64,000 nt of DNA, taken from Streptomyces aureus (GTDB lineage Bacteria; Actinomycetota; Actinomycetes; Streptomycetales; Streptomycetaceae). The stretch lies in assembly GCF_000725495.1 (NCBI RefSeq), contig NZ_KL647039.1, forward strand, positions 22,268 to 86,267, given 5' to 3'. A model generated the notes under the pieces. It worked only from the letters and a program-made list of their open reading frames with translations. It searched no databases and was not told where the DNA came from. A program made the translations under genes and the position numbers. This document shows, piece after piece, positions 25,087-34,078 of this stretch. Position 1 is the first letter of the stretch; every line of letters begins with the position of its first letter.

Positions 25087-26537
25087 ACCCGCTCGTGCGG
25101 CCCGGCTGCCGCCCGCCCCCGCGCTCCCGGCACGGCGTCCATTCGCTGCGCGGCAAACTGACGATCGCCAACGTGGGACTGCTGGCCGTCGGCATCGTGG
25201 TGGCGACCGCCGTGAGCCTGATGGGCATGCGGCACTACCTGCTCGACCAGGTGGACGCCCAGCTCCTCAAGACCCGTGACTCGCTGGGCGGTTCGCAGCT
25301 CACCCTGCGCCAGATCGACTCGCTGAGCGCCCTCGCGTTCGTCCACGACCGGCTCGGTCCGGCGGCGGACGAGTCCAAGCCCGACTCGGTCTTCGCGGCC
25401 GTCGACCGGCACGGCCGGGCGATCGAGGTGGCCGGCTTCCGGCCCGGCGACACACAGCGCGCGTTCGCCGCCGCCGTCGACGACCCCGCCTCCCTCGTCC
25501 GCGCCGGCGAACCGCGGGACGTCACCGTGAACGGTGCCGCCTACCGGGCGACCGGCACCCGGCTCGCCGACGGGACCTACGTCCTGTTCGCGGCCTCGAC
25601 CGACGGACTGCACAAGGGCATCGCCCAGGCCCTCAAGCTCGACCTCGCCGTCGGCACCCTGCTCCTCGCGCTCCTCGCCTGCCTGACGATGTTCAGCGTC
25701 CGCCGCCGGATGCTGCCGCTGGAGGCCATGGTGGAGACCTCCTCCGCCATCGCCGAGGGCGATCTGACCCGGCGCGTCCCCTCCAGCCATCATCCGACCC
25801 AGGAGGTCGAGCAGCTGCGGCTCGCGCTCAACTCCATGCTGCACCAGGTCGAGTCGGCCTACCGGACCCGCGAGGACAGCGCCGCCCAGCTGCGCCGGTT
25901 CGTCGGGGACGCCTCGCACGAGCTGCGCACCCCGCTCGCGGCGATACGCGGCTACCTCCAGCTGTACGAGAAGGGGATGCTGACCGACCCGGCCGAGCGC
26001 AGACGCGCCTGGGACCGGATGAACGCCGAGGCCGACCGCATGGGCCGGCTCGTCGACGAGCTGCTCATCCTGGCCCGCCTCGACCAGCGGCCGGAACTGC
26101 GCTTCCGGAACGTCGACCTGAGCCGGCTCGTGCGGGACGCGGCGGCGGACCTGCGCGCCCAGCAGCCCGGCCGCCCGGTGACCGTGGACGCCGACGGCAC
26201 CCTGCTCGTACGGGCCGACGAGTCGGGGCTGCGGCAGGTGCTGGGCAATCTCGTGGGCAACGTACGCACCCACACCCCCGACGACGTGCCCGTGCGGCTG
26301 GGTCTGGAACGGGTGGACGGAGTCCTGCGGCTGTGTGTCGCGGACAAGGGGCCGGGACTCGCCGAGGAGGACGCGGCACGGGTCTTCGACCGTTTCTTCC
26401 GGGCCGGCGGGGGCGCGGGCAGCGGGCTGGGCCTCGCGATCGTCGAGGGCGTGGTGCGGGCCCACGGGGGGAACGTCGCGGTGCGGACGGCGCCGGGCGA
26501 GGGCCTGGCGGTGACGGTGACGCTGCCCGTGCGGTGA
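25083..26537 (+). CDS. Sensor histidine kinase partner of the response regulator
   Basis: A 484-residue membrane sensor kinase. First helix about 28-50 (IANVGLLAVGIVVATAVSL), an extracellular domain of about 130 residues, a second helix about 186-206, HAMP (LPLEAMVETSSAIAEGDL), dimerisation/phospho-acceptor H-box GDASHELRTPLAAI and an ATPase domain with N-box (GNLVGNVRTHTPD), G1 (DKGPGL) and G2 (GSGLGLAIV). ATG 25083 overlaps the regulator stop. Signal unknown; position next to an exporter suggests envelope or hydrophobic-compound stress. Confidence 0.95.
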   Translation: MNPLVRPGCRPPPRSRHGVHSLRGKLTIANVGLLAVGIVVATAVSLMGMRHYLLDQVDAQLLKTRDSLGGSQLTLRQIDSLSALAFVHDRLGPAADESKPDSVFAAVDRHGRAIEVAGFRPGDTQRAFAAAVDDPASLVRAGEPRDVTVNGAAYRATGTRLADGTYVLFAASTDGLHKGIAQALKLDLAVGTLLLALLACLTMFSVRRRMLPLEAMVETSSAIAEGDLTRRVPSSHHPTQEVEQLRLALNSMLHQVESAYRTREDSAAQLRRFVGDASHELRTPLAAIRGYLQLYEKGMLTDPAERRRAWDRMNAEADRMGRLVDELLILARLDQRPELRFRNVDLSRLVRDAAADLRAQQPGRPVTVDADGTLLVRADESGLRQVLGNLVGNVRTHTPDDVPVRLGLERVDGVLRLCVADKGPGLAEEDAARVFDRFFRAGGGAGSGLGLAIVEGVVRAHGGNVAVRTAPGEGLAVTVTLPVR

Positions 26538-26545
26538 CCTGCCGG

Positions 26546-26683
26546 TCGGGTGAGAGCGCGGGTCCGGTGTGGGTGGCGGCCCCGGTGTCGGTGCCGGCCC
26601 GGTGAAGGTGCGGGTCCGTCGAGGGCGGCGGTCCGGTGAGGGGGCAGGCCCGTCGAGGGCGGCGGTCCGGTGAGGAGCCGGGG
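26546..26683. repeat. Eight tandem 17-bp repeats
   Basis: Units begin at 26546, 26563, 26581, 26598, 26615, 26632, 26649 and 26666 and are 17-18 bp long, with consensus YCCGGTGAGGGYGSCGG. Units 4/6 and 5/7 are nearly alike, giving a 34-bp higher-order repeat. The array starts nine bases after the kinase stop codon. No gene is visible in the 26538-26934 gap. Confidence 0.9.
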
Positions 26684-26785
26684 TCCCGCGTATGCGGTTC
26701 CGGAGCCCCGGGGCGACACCCCGGCGTCACCCGTACGTCGTCCCGGAGCCCTCGCGCCGACCGGGACACCTCTCCGCACACCGCC

Positions 26786-26814
26786 TTGACCTGCGGAAAC
26801 GGACTTGGACAGAT
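26786..26814 (+). promoter_or_regulatory. Possible promoter of the sulfatase gene
   Basis: TTGACC (26786-26791) and ACAGAT (26809-26814) are 17 bases apart, about 120 bases upstream of the chosen start. Confidence 0.35.
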
Positions 26815-26934
26815 GCTGACCGAGGCGGTTGAACACGGGCTGCCCGGCCCCCGTACCCCACGATGAGGGCGAATCGGTCGCAACCGATCGGCCCGCCACG
26901 CCACCACCGCGCATCGCACGGAAGGAACGCCGGG

Positions 26935-29112
26935 TTGTCGTCCACAACGAACTCTCGACAGCTGCCGAACACGGACGAGGCGCCTTCGCGCGAAGAGCCG
27001 GCATCGGAACCGCCCGCGGACCCGAGCCAGAGCCCGGACCCGGAACCGGACACGGCCCCGGAGACGGAGCAGGCCGCGGACCCGGAGCAGGCCGCGGGCG
27101 GGGACGAGGACGCCGCCGCCTCCGGTGAGGGAGAGGCAGCGGCCGGGACGGCCCCCGAGGTCACCATGACCGACGGGGCCGCCCCTTCGCCTTCCGAGGC
27201 CCCGGAACAGGCTCCCGGCGACGGACCGGAGGACCCCGCCGAGGCCGGCGGCGACGCCCCGGCCGCGAAGGCCGCGGAGGTGGTGGAAGCCGAGGAGGCC
27301 GAGGCCGGTACGGCGGACGGCGGCTCCCCTGACGGTGCCTCGGAGGCGGCTGCTCTCCCGGCCGGTGAGGCCCCTGCCGGAAAGGCCCCGGAGGCGGCTG
27401 CCGGCGACGGGGCCGGGGACGGGTCGGAGCCTCCAAAGGACGAGCCGCCCGGGGACGGGCCGGGGCGCGGGTGGCGGGGCCGGTACCCCGTCGTCGCCCG
27501 TGCTCTCGCCTGGAGCACCACCCTCGTCGCCGCCGCGCTCGTCCTGTTCGCGCTGCTCATGCCGAGCCAGGCGGACAAGTTCCAGCCGGCCGAGTTCCTG
27601 CGCCTCCCCGTGGAGGCGATCTTCGGCGCCGCGCTGCTGATCGTCCTGCCCCGCCGCCCGCGGATCGCGCTCTCGGTGGCCGCCGGGCTGGTCCTGGGTG
27701 CGCTGACGGTCCTGAACATCCTCGACATCGGCTTCAACGAATACCTGGGACGGGGCTTCAACGTCGTCCTCGACTGGTCGCTCTTCAGCGACGCGCAGGC
27801 CTACCTCCAGGACACGTTCGGCCACGGCGGCGCCCTCGGCATCGCGGCGCTGGCCGTCGCGCTCGTGATCGCGGTGCTGACCCTCATGACCCTGTCGGTC
27901 GTCCGGCTGGGGAACCTGGTGGCCAGGAACACCGCGACGGCGACCCGTGCGACCCTCGCGCTGGCCATGGCCTGGGTCACCTGCGCGACGCTCGGGCTGC
28001 AGTACACCGGCGTGCCCATAGCCTCCGAGCACGTGGCGCTGGTCGTCCAGGAGCGGGCGGCGCGGGTGCGGCAGACCCTGCGGGACGAGGCCGCGTTCGC
28101 CCGGATATCCAAGAAGGACGACTTCGCGAACACCCCGCCCGACCAGATGCTCACGGATCTGCGCGGCAAGGACATGATCATCACGTTCATCGAGAGCTAC
28201 GGCCGCAGCGCCATCGAGGATCCGCTGATGGCGCCGCGTGTCGACGCGACGCTGACGGCCGAGAACAAGAAGCTGAAGCAGGCCGGATTCGCAGCGAAGA
28301 GCGGCTGGCTCACCTCGGCGACGTACGGCGGCAGCAGCTGGCTCGGCCACTCGACGTTCCTGTCGGGCCTGTGGATCAACAACCAGCAGCGGTACCGCAC
28401 CGTGACCGCCGGCGATCACCTGACGCTGGTCAGCGCCTTCAAGAGGACCGGCGACTACGACACCGTGGGCGTCATGCCGGGCATCCAGAAGGGCTGGCCC
28501 GAGCAGAAGTTCTATGGCATCGACAAGCTCTACGACGCCTTCCACCTCGGCTACAAGGGGCCGAAGTTCAGCTGGTCCACGATGCCCGACCAGTACGCCC
28601 TGGCCGCGTACGAGCGGCTGGTGCACAGCAAGAAGCACGACAAGCCGCTGATGTCGACGATCATCCTGACCTCCAGCCACCAGCCCTGGGCGCCCATCCC
28701 GAAGACGGTCCCCGAGGACCAGGTCGGCGACGGCTCCGTGTACGACGCCATCGAGAAGGCCGGCAAGAGGCCCGCCGACATCATCACCAGCTCGCCGAAG
28801 TCGAAGGTGGAGTACGGCAAGGCGATCTCGTACTCGGTGACGAGTCTGATCGACTACCTGGTGAAGTACGGCAAGAAGAACACCGTGCTGATCTACCTCG
28901 GCGACCACCAGCCGATCGCCCGGGTCAGCGGCGACCACGCGAGCCGTGACGTCCCCGTCTCGATCGTCGCCAAGGACCCGAAGGTGCTCGACAGAATCGC
29001 CGACTGGGGCTGGACCGACGGACTGCGGCCCGAGCACGACGCCCCGGTGTGGAAGATGAGCTCCTTCCGCAACCGCTTCCTGACGGCGTACGGATCCACT
29101 CCGCACCCGTGA
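26935..29112 (+). CDS. LtaS-like membrane sulfatase/phosphoglycerol transferase family protein
   Basis: A 725-residue membrane protein. About 170 N-terminal residues are an acidic Glu/Pro/Ala-rich cytoplasmic tail, then about five helices between residues 185 and 365, then an extracellular sulfatase-fold domain. Motifs: FIESYGRSAIED (metal Glu and a Ser/Thr nucleophile position), TYGGSSWLGHSTFLSG, LTSSHQPW and VLIYLGDHQPIA (metal Asp-His). LtaS uses Thr as nucleophile; here the matching site seems to be Ser. TTG 26935 is preferred because AAGGA lies eight bases before it; ATG 26863 has no ribosome site. Likely modifies an envelope glycopolymer or lipid; substrate unknown. Confidence 0.82.
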   Translation: MSSTTNSRQLPNTDEAPSREEPASEPPADPSQSPDPEPDTAPETEQAADPEQAAGGDEDAAASGEGEAAAGTAPEVTMTDGAAPSPSEAPEQAPGDGPEDPAEAGGDAPAAKAAEVVEAEEAEAGTADGGSPDGASEAAALPAGEAPAGKAPEAAAGDGAGDGSEPPKDEPPGDGPGRGWRGRYPVVARALAWSTTLVAAALVLFALLMPSQADKFQPAEFLRLPVEAIFGAALLIVLPRRPRIALSVAAGLVLGALTVLNILDIGFNEYLGRGFNVVLDWSLFSDAQAYLQDTFGHGGALGIAALAVALVIAVLTLMTLSVVRLGNLVARNTATATRATLALAMAWVTCATLGLQYTGVPIASEHVALVVQERAARVRQTLRDEAAFARISKKDDFANTPPDQMLTDLRGKDMIITFIESYGRSAIEDPLMAPRVDATLTAENKKLKQAGFAAKSGWLTSATYGGSSWLGHSTFLSGLWINNQQRYRTVTAGDHLTLVSAFKRTGDYDTVGVMPGIQKGWPEQKFYGIDKLYDAFHLGYKGPKFSWSTMPDQYALAAYERLVHSKKHDKPLMSTIILTSSHQPWAPIPKTVPEDQVGDGSVYDAIEKAGKRPADIITSSPKSKVEYGKAISYSVTSLIDYLVKYGKKNTVLIYLGDHQPIARVSGDHASRDVPVSIVAKDPKVLDRIADWGWTDGLRPEHDAPVWKMSSFRNRFLTAYGSTPHP

Positions 29113-29130
29113 CGGGACTCCCTCCCCGTC

Positions 29131-29173
29131 CGCGGGCGGTGGTCACGGCTCCGGCCGTCGGCCGCCGCCCGCG
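29131..29173. terminator. Hairpin between convergent sulfatase and binding-protein genes
   Basis: CGCGGGCGG (29131-29139) pairs with CCGCCCGCG (29165-29173), with an inner ACGGC/GCCGT hairpin. It is 18 bases after the sulfatase stop. Confidence 0.55.
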
Positions 29174-29243
29174 CCCGTGAGGGCGACGACTCGTGCGGCG
29201 ACCGCGCGTCAGGGCGACGGGCGCGGTGGCGGTCCGTCCGCCG

Positions 29244-30800
29244 TCACAGCCAGTTCAGCCGCCACAGACGGAAGACGCCGGTGCCGTCGGACAGGTACTG
29301 GCCGCCGCTGATGTCCTCACTGCTGACGACGTAGTCCTTGCGCTGCCACAGGGGGATCAGCGGGACGTCCTCCGCCACGTCCACCTGGAGCCGCCGGAAC
29401 GCGTCCGCGGTGCGGCTGCGGTCGGCGTCCTGCCGGGTCTCCTTGATCAGCCGGTCGACGTCCTTGTTGCTGTAGCCGTTCTTCATGGAGTTGCCGGTGC
29501 CGACGAGCGGCGCCCCGAAGGTGTCGGCGTCGGGATAGTCGGCGACCCAGCCGACCGCCCAGGCGTCCAGACCGCCCTCCGCGTACTTCTTCTGGAACTC
29601 GGTCCACTCGAACCCCTCGGTGGTCACCTTGAACAGACCGTCCGTCTCGAGCTGCCGCTTGAGCTCGGCGGCCTCCTCGGCCGCGGCCCCGCGTCCCTCG
29701 GCGTACCCGTAGGTGAAGCGCACGGGCAGCGAGACCCCGGCCTCGGCCAGCAGGGCGCGGGCCTTCTTGGCGTCCGGCTGCGGGTAGTCGTCGAAGAACG
29801 AGGTCGCGTGTCCCGTGATCCCGGCCGGGATGAGCCCGTACAGCGCGTCGGTGGTCCCCCGGTACGTCCGGTCGACCAGCCTCCCGCGGTCGACCAGCGA
29901 GGCGAGTGCCTGCCGTACGCGCCGGTCGTGCAGCGGCGACGTCTCGCGCACGTTCAGGACGAGATTGCGGGTCTCGGCGCTGTCCGCCTCCGTGACCCGC
30001 TGCTTGGGATCGCTCGGGGAGAGCGCGGCGAGCTGGGCGGGCGGCAGCTGCCGGGCGACGACGTCCAGCTCCTTGTCCTTCCACCCCACCTGGAGCGCCT
30101 GCGAGTTGGCGTAGTAGCGCAGGACCACCGGGCTGCCGGAACGGTCGACGGCTCCCTCGTAGCGGGGGTTCGGGGACAGGACGGCCTTCACGCCCTGCGT
30201 GTACGTCTTCAGGACGTACGGTCCGGTGCCGTCGACGGCGTTGTCGGTGCGCAGGCTGCGCCGGGGGTAGCGGGTGCTGTCGACGATCGACCCGGCGCCG
30301 GTCGCCAGCTTGAACGGGAAGGTCGCGTCGGGCGAGGACAGGTGGAAGGTGACGGTCAGACCGCTCGCGTCGACGCTGCCCAGGGTGGACAGGAGCGAGG
30401 CGGGGCCCACCTCGTCGTTGATCCGCTTGACCCGGTCGAAGGAGAACTTCACGTCGGCCGCGGTCACCTTGCGTCCGCTCGCGAACGTCAGGTCGTCACG
30501 GAGGGTGCAGCGATAGGTGCGCAGTCCGGCGTCGGTGAAGCCGCAGCGTCGGGCGGCGTCCGGTTCGGGCTTGGCGCCGCCGGGCTCGAAGGTGAGCAGC
30601 GACTGGAAGACATTGCTGAACAGGGCCCAGGACCCGGCGTCGTAGGCGCCGGCCGGGTCGAGCGAGGTGACGGCGTCCGTGGTGCCCACCGTGATGGTGC
30701 GGTTGCTGTTCTCCTTCGCCGGCATCAGCTGCCAGCCGGCCACGCCGACGCTCGCGACGACGAGCAGCGCAACCAGAATCCATAAGCGAACCGATCGCAT
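29244..30800 (-). CDS. ABC transporter substrate-binding protein, peptide type (SBP_bac_5)
   Basis: Extracytoplasmic binding protein of 518 residues. A hydrophobic N-terminal segment (RLWILVALLVVASVGVAGW) without a lipobox Cys anchors or exports it. Family features: TDAVTSLDPAGAYD, ALFSNVFQSLLTF, DLTFASGRKVTAADVKFSFD, DGTGPYVLKTYTQG, VRQALASLVDRGRLV and the late WVADYPDADTF. Start ATG 30800 has GGGGAGG upstream. No permease or ATPase gene lies beside it, so it either shares components encoded elsewhere or is an orphan receptor. Substrate most likely short peptides. Confidence 0.88.
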   Translation of the reverse strand: MRSVRLWILVALLVVASVGVAGWQLMPAKENSNRTITVGTTDAVTSLDPAGAYDAGSWALFSNVFQSLLTFEPGGAKPEPDAARRCGFTDAGLRTYRCTLRDDLTFASGRKVTAADVKFSFDRVKRINDEVGPASLLSTLGSVDASGLTVTFHLSSPDATFPFKLATGAGSIVDSTRYPRRSLRTDNAVDGTGPYVLKTYTQGVKAVLSPNPRYEGAVDRSGSPVVLRYYANSQALQVGWKDKELDVVARQLPPAQLAALSPSDPKQRVTEADSAETRNLVLNVRETSPLHDRRVRQALASLVDRGRLVDRTYRGTTDALYGLIPAGITGHATSFFDDYPQPDAKKARALLAEAGVSLPVRFTYGYAEGRGAAAEEAAELKRQLETDGLFKVTTEGFEWTEFQKKYAEGGLDAWAVGWVADYPDADTFGAPLVGTGNSMKNGYSNKDVDRLIKETRQDADRSRTADAFRRLQVDVAEDVPLIPLWQRKDYVVSSEDISGGQYLSDGTGVFRLWRLNWL

Positions 30801-30898
30801 CGGTGCCCTCCCCAGGCGCCCCGCACACCACTCCCTGGTGGCGCGGATCACCTAACCACAGGAGTTTCGGGCGCGGAAGGGAATCGGGAAGAGTGCCC

Positions 30899-30932
30899 AG
30901 GAGCGGCGAAAATGATCTTTTCCGCCGCTCCT
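30899..30932 (-). terminator. Terminator after the metallophosphoesterase gene
   Basis: AGGAGCGGCG (30899-30908) pairs with CGCCGCTCCT (30923-30932), extended by AAAA/TTTT in the loop, 12 bases past the minus-strand stop codon. Confidence 0.72.
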
Positions 30933-30944
30933 CACAGCCGATTC

Positions 30945-32270
30945 TCAGGCTTCGGGCGAGGCCAGTTCGACGACGGTGATGTCGGAGGGCGCCCCGACGC
31001 GGGTCGGCGGGCCCCAGGCCCCGGCGCCCCGGGAGACGTACAGCTGGGTGTCCCCGTAGCGCTCCAGACCGGCGACGGTGGGGTTGGCGGCGGCCGCGAC
31101 GAAGTTGCCGGGCCACAGCTGTCCGCCGTGGGTGTGTCCGGACAGCTGGAGGTCGACGCCGTGGCGTACCGCCTCGTGGATCTGCACCGGCTGGTGGGCG
31201 AGCAGCACACAGGCCCGGGTACGGTCGCGGTCGCCGAGCGCCCTGCCGAAGTCGGGTCCCTGTCCCTCGCTCTCGCCCTGCAGGTCGTTGACCCCGGCGA
31301 GGTCGAAGCCGGCGAGCTCGGTCCGCGCGTTCTCCAGGGGGTGGATCCCGAGCTCCCGCACCTCCCGGACCCACTGCTCGGCTCCGGAGAAGTACTCGTG
31401 GTTCCCGGTGACGAAGTACGAGCCGTGGCGGGCGCGCAGGCCGGCGAGGGGCGCGGCCGCCGGCCCGAGGTTCTTCACGCTGCCGTCGACCAGGTCGCCG
31501 ACGACGGCGATCAGATCGGGCTGCGTGGCGTTGATGGTGTCGACGACCTTCTGCGCGAATCCGCGTCCGAGCACCGGGCCGAGGTGGATGTCGCTCACCA
31601 CTGCGATCCGGAAGCCGTGGGCGGACCGGGGCAGTTTGGCGAGCGGCACGGTGACACGCTTGACCCGGGGTCCGCGCAGGACGCCGTACGTGCCGTACCC
31701 GACGGTGCCCATCGCGACCGCCGCGGCCGCGCCGCCGACGACCCGCGAGACGAACAGCCGCCGCGAGGGGTCCACGAGGGGTGCCGTCACCGGCTCGGCG
31801 GGGGCTTCGGCGGGGGCCGGTTCGGCGGGGGCGGGTTCGGCTGCCGGCTCGGCGGAGGCGGGTTCAGCACGGGCGGGTTCGGCGGGCGCGGGGGCCGGTT
31901 CGGCGGGGGCGGGTTCGGCTGCCGGTTCGGCAGGGGCCGCCGACCGGGCCCGGCGTTCCAGGACCCGGCGCAGGACCGGACGGACGACCTCGCCGGCGAG
32001 CAGTGCCAGGACGAGGTAGAGGCCGAGCGGCATCCACAGGAACCCGGGCCAGGCCAGGGTCCGCTGGAGCCAGAAGGGAGCGCCCGCCCGCTCGCTCACG
32101 ACGGCGGCGACCATGAGCAGCGGCCCGGCGACGAAGACCGCCGCGCCCAGCCGGCGGACCGGTCCGGGGCCGACGGTGGTGTCCCGCACCAGCCGCCGGT
32201 AGGCGTACACGTGCAGTCCCACGAGCACGGCCAGCGCGGCCAGACCCGCGGACACGAACAGGATGACCAT
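30945..32270 (-). CDS. Membrane metallophosphoesterase
   Basis: A 441-residue protein with three N-terminal helices (residues 3-23, 41-59, 75-95), a 50-residue Ala-Glu-Pro repeat linker (about 112-162), a further hydrophobic segment preceded by SRRLFVSRV (169-190), then a calcineurin-like phosphoesterase domain with VVSDIHLG, VVGDLVDG, FVTGNHEYF and LSGHTHGGQ, all metal ligands present. SRRLFV resembles a Tat twin-arginine motif placed internally, which would export the folded catalytic domain; this is inference. Start ATG 32270. It follows the SCO4848-family gene by 16 bases and is probably cotranscribed. Substrate unknown; relatives include UDP-sugar and phospholipid phosphatases. Confidence 0.88.
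   Translation of the reverse strand: MVILFVSAGLAALAVLVGLHVYAYRRLVRDTTVGPGPVRRLGAAVFVAGPLLMVAAVVSERAGAPFWLQRTLAWPGFLWMPLGLYLVLALLAGEVVRPVLRRVLERRARSAAPAEPAAEPAPAEPAPAPAEPARAEPASAEPAAEPAPAEPAPAEAPAEPVTAPLVDPSRRLFVSRVVGGAAAAVAMGTVGYGTYGVLRGPRVKRVTVPLAKLPRSAHGFRIAVVSDIHLGPVLGRGFAQKVVDTINATQPDLIAVVGDLVDGSVKNLGPAAAPLAGLRARHGSYFVTGNHEYFSGAEQWVREVRELGIHPLENARTELAGFDLAGVNDLQGESEGQGPDFGRALGDRDRTRACVLLAHQPVQIHEAVRHGVDLQLSGHTHGGQLWPGNFVAAAANPTVAGLERYGDTQLYVSRGAGAWGPPTRVGAPSDITVVELASPEA
31785..31937. repeat. In-gene repeat coding an Ala-Glu-Pro linker
   Basis: About 150 bases of imperfect 12-15-bp repeats (GGTTCGGCGGGGGC-like on the plus strand) inside the metallophosphoesterase gene, encoding EPAPAEPAPAP-type linker sequence. 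Length is likely to vary between strains. Confidence 0.8.
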
Positions 32271-32286
32271 GACGTCGTATCCCCGG

Positions 32287-32529
32287 TTATGACGTCTGGC
32301 GCAAAGCGCGTACGCCGCGCAACCCGATGCCCCCGACGACCGTCCCAAGGACAAACGACACGACGGCGAGCGTCAGATGCACCCAGAAGTACGCGGTCGG
32401 ATCACCCGCGCTGTCGAACGCGAGCCCACTGGCGTCTTTCCAGAGATTCTTAGCGAAAGTGACCCAAATGACCCAGCTCCACACCCCGAAGGCGAGCAGG
32501 AACCAGGACACGGGGTGGCTGAGCTTCAT
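32287..32529 (-). CDS. SCO4848 family small membrane protein
   Basis: An 80-residue protein with two helices (about residues 8-26 and 49-70) and the strongly conserved stretches SWFLLAFGVWSWVIWVTF, KNLWKDASGLAF and AYFWVHLTLAVVSFVLG, matching the family named after S. coelicolor SCO4848. Start ATG 32529. Function unknown. It stands upstream of the metallophosphoesterase on the same strand and divergent from the DD-carboxypeptidase. Confidence 0.9.
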   Translation of the reverse strand: MKLSHPVSWFLLAFGVWSWVIWVTFAKNLWKDASGLAFDSAGDPTAYFWVHLTLAVVSFVLGTVVGGIGLRGVRALRQTS

Positions 32530-32638
32530 GCGTTCAGTATCGCCGTCGGCCCCCGTGATCCGGCGCCGGGGTGGGGACGGGACGGTTTCCCCGAACGGTG
32601 ACGGGTATTCAGGTCACCGGCCCTGTACTTTCTCGATC

Positions 32639-33955
32639 GTGCCCGCTTCGAAAATGACCATTCGGCGATCTTCTCTGATTGCTTCCGCCGCTTTGTTGCT
32701 CGTGTCCCTCGCCTCGCCCGCGTTCGCCGACGACACCGACGCGAACCCCGAGGAGAGCCCCTCCGCCTCCCCGTCGGCCACGCCCCCGGCGGCCATGTCG
32801 ACCCTCGGCGGCGAGCGGCTCGGCAAGCCCGGCAACCAGGTGAACCTCGGCGCGGGCGCCCCCGTCCTGCCCGCCGACGTCACCGCCCGCTCCTGGATCG
32901 TCGCCGACGCCGAGTCGGGCGACGTCCTGGCCGCGCACAACGCGCACTGGCGGCTGCCCCCGGCCAGCACCCTGAAGATGCTGTTCGCCGACACGGTGCT
33001 GCCCAAGTTCCCGCGCACCACCTCGCACAAGGTGGCCCCCGCCGATCTGGCGGGCATCGGCGCGGGCTCCAGCGTGGTGGGCATAAAGGAGAACCAGACG
33101 TACACCGTCCACGACCTGTGGCTCGGTGTCTTCCTGCGGTCCGGCAACGACGCCGTGCACGTGCTGTCCGCGATGAACGGCGGCGTCCGCGAGACGGTCA
33201 AGGACATGCAGGCGCACGCGGACGACCTCCAGGCCCTCGACACGCACGTGGTGAGCCCGGACGGCTACGACGCCCGGGGCCAGGTGTCGTCGGCGTACGA
33301 CCTGACGCTGTTCGCCCGTTCCGGGCTCCAGAAGAAGGACTTCCGGGAGTACTGCTCGACGGTGCGGGCGAAGTTCCCCGGCACGGCGGCCGGGACCGTC
33401 AAGGGCAAGGCCGGCCGGGCGACCTCCGAGATCCAGAACACCAACCGGCTGCTGACCGGGGACACCGACATCACCGCTTACCAGGGCATCGCGGGGGTGA
33501 AGAACGGCAACACCACCAACGCCGGCGCCACTTTCACGGGCGTCGCCGAGCGCGGCGGCAAGGTGCTGCTCGTCACGGTCATGAACCCGGAGAAGAAGGA
33601 GCACAACGAGGTCTACAAGGAGGCCGCCCAGCTGCTCGACTGGGGCTTCCAAGCGGCGGACAAGGTCCAGCCGGTGGGCGAACTCGTGGCCCCCAAGGGA
33701 GTCGACACCACGGCGCAGCCGGGCGCGAACGCCTCGGACGGGGCGAGCCCCGGCACGGGCTCGGGGTCCGGCACCGGCACCGCGCACCCCTCCACGAAGC
33801 CGGTGGCGGCCTCCGCCCCGGCGGGGCGGGGCGGTACGAGCGGCATCGGTGTCGCACTCGGCCTGGCCGCCGGCTTCCTCGTGCTGCTCGCGGCGGGCGT
33901 CTTCCTGGTCAACCGCCGCTGGCCGCTGCCGGACCTGATGCGCCGCCGCCGCTGA
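32639..33955 (+). CDS. D-alanyl-D-alanine carboxypeptidase, S11 family, membrane anchored
   Basis: Trims the terminal D-Ala from peptidoglycan stem peptides outside the membrane; 438 residues. Signal peptide to about residue 30 (LVSLASPAFA), Ser/Pro-rich stretch, penicillin-binding domain with SxxK as STLK (S110-K113), SGN (168-170) and the third motif as KNG (288-290) where KTG is usual. A Gly/Ser/Thr linker leads to a C-terminal helix (VALGLAAGFLVLLAAGVFLV) and a basic tail. Start GTG 32639; ATG 32654 would shorten it by five residues. A TACT-containing box lies just upstream with no ribosome site, so the mRNA may be leaderless. Confidence 0.93.
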   Translation: MPASKMTIRRSSLIASAALLLVSLASPAFADDTDANPEESPSASPSATPPAAMSTLGGERLGKPGNQVNLGAGAPVLPADVTARSWIVADAESGDVLAAHNAHWRLPPASTLKMLFADTVLPKFPRTTSHKVAPADLAGIGAGSSVVGIKENQTYTVHDLWLGVFLRSGNDAVHVLSAMNGGVRETVKDMQAHADDLQALDTHVVSPDGYDARGQVSSAYDLTLFARSGLQKKDFREYCSTVRAKFPGTAAGTVKGKAGRATSEIQNTNRLLTGDTDITAYQGIAGVKNGNTTNAGATFTGVAERGGKVLLVTVMNPEKKEHNEVYKEAAQLLDWGFQAADKVQPVGELVAPKGVDTTAQPGANASDGASPGTGSGSGTGTAHPSTKPVAASAPAGRGGTSGIGVALGLAAGFLVLLAAGVFLVNRRWPLPDLMRRRR

Positions 33956-33963
33956 CCGCCCGC

Positions 33964-34057
33964 GGGGCTCCGCGGCCTTGCCTCGGCCCCGGAGCCCTCC
34001 GGAACGCTTCGAGCCCAGCCCTCGCCGAACCCGGATCCCTCGGGCCCGCGGAGCCCC
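33964..34057. terminator. Long inverted repeat between convergent genes
   Basis: GGGGCTCCGCGG (33964-33975) is the inverse complement of CCGCGGAGCCCC (34046-34057). The 70-base gap between arms makes this a weaker terminator call. Confidence 0.35.
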
Positions 34058-34078
34058 ACGGGCTGGATCCCCGTGCCC

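Noticed and set aside
26546..26683. CRISPR array
   Set aside because: 17-bp units without spacers and no cas genes in the window.
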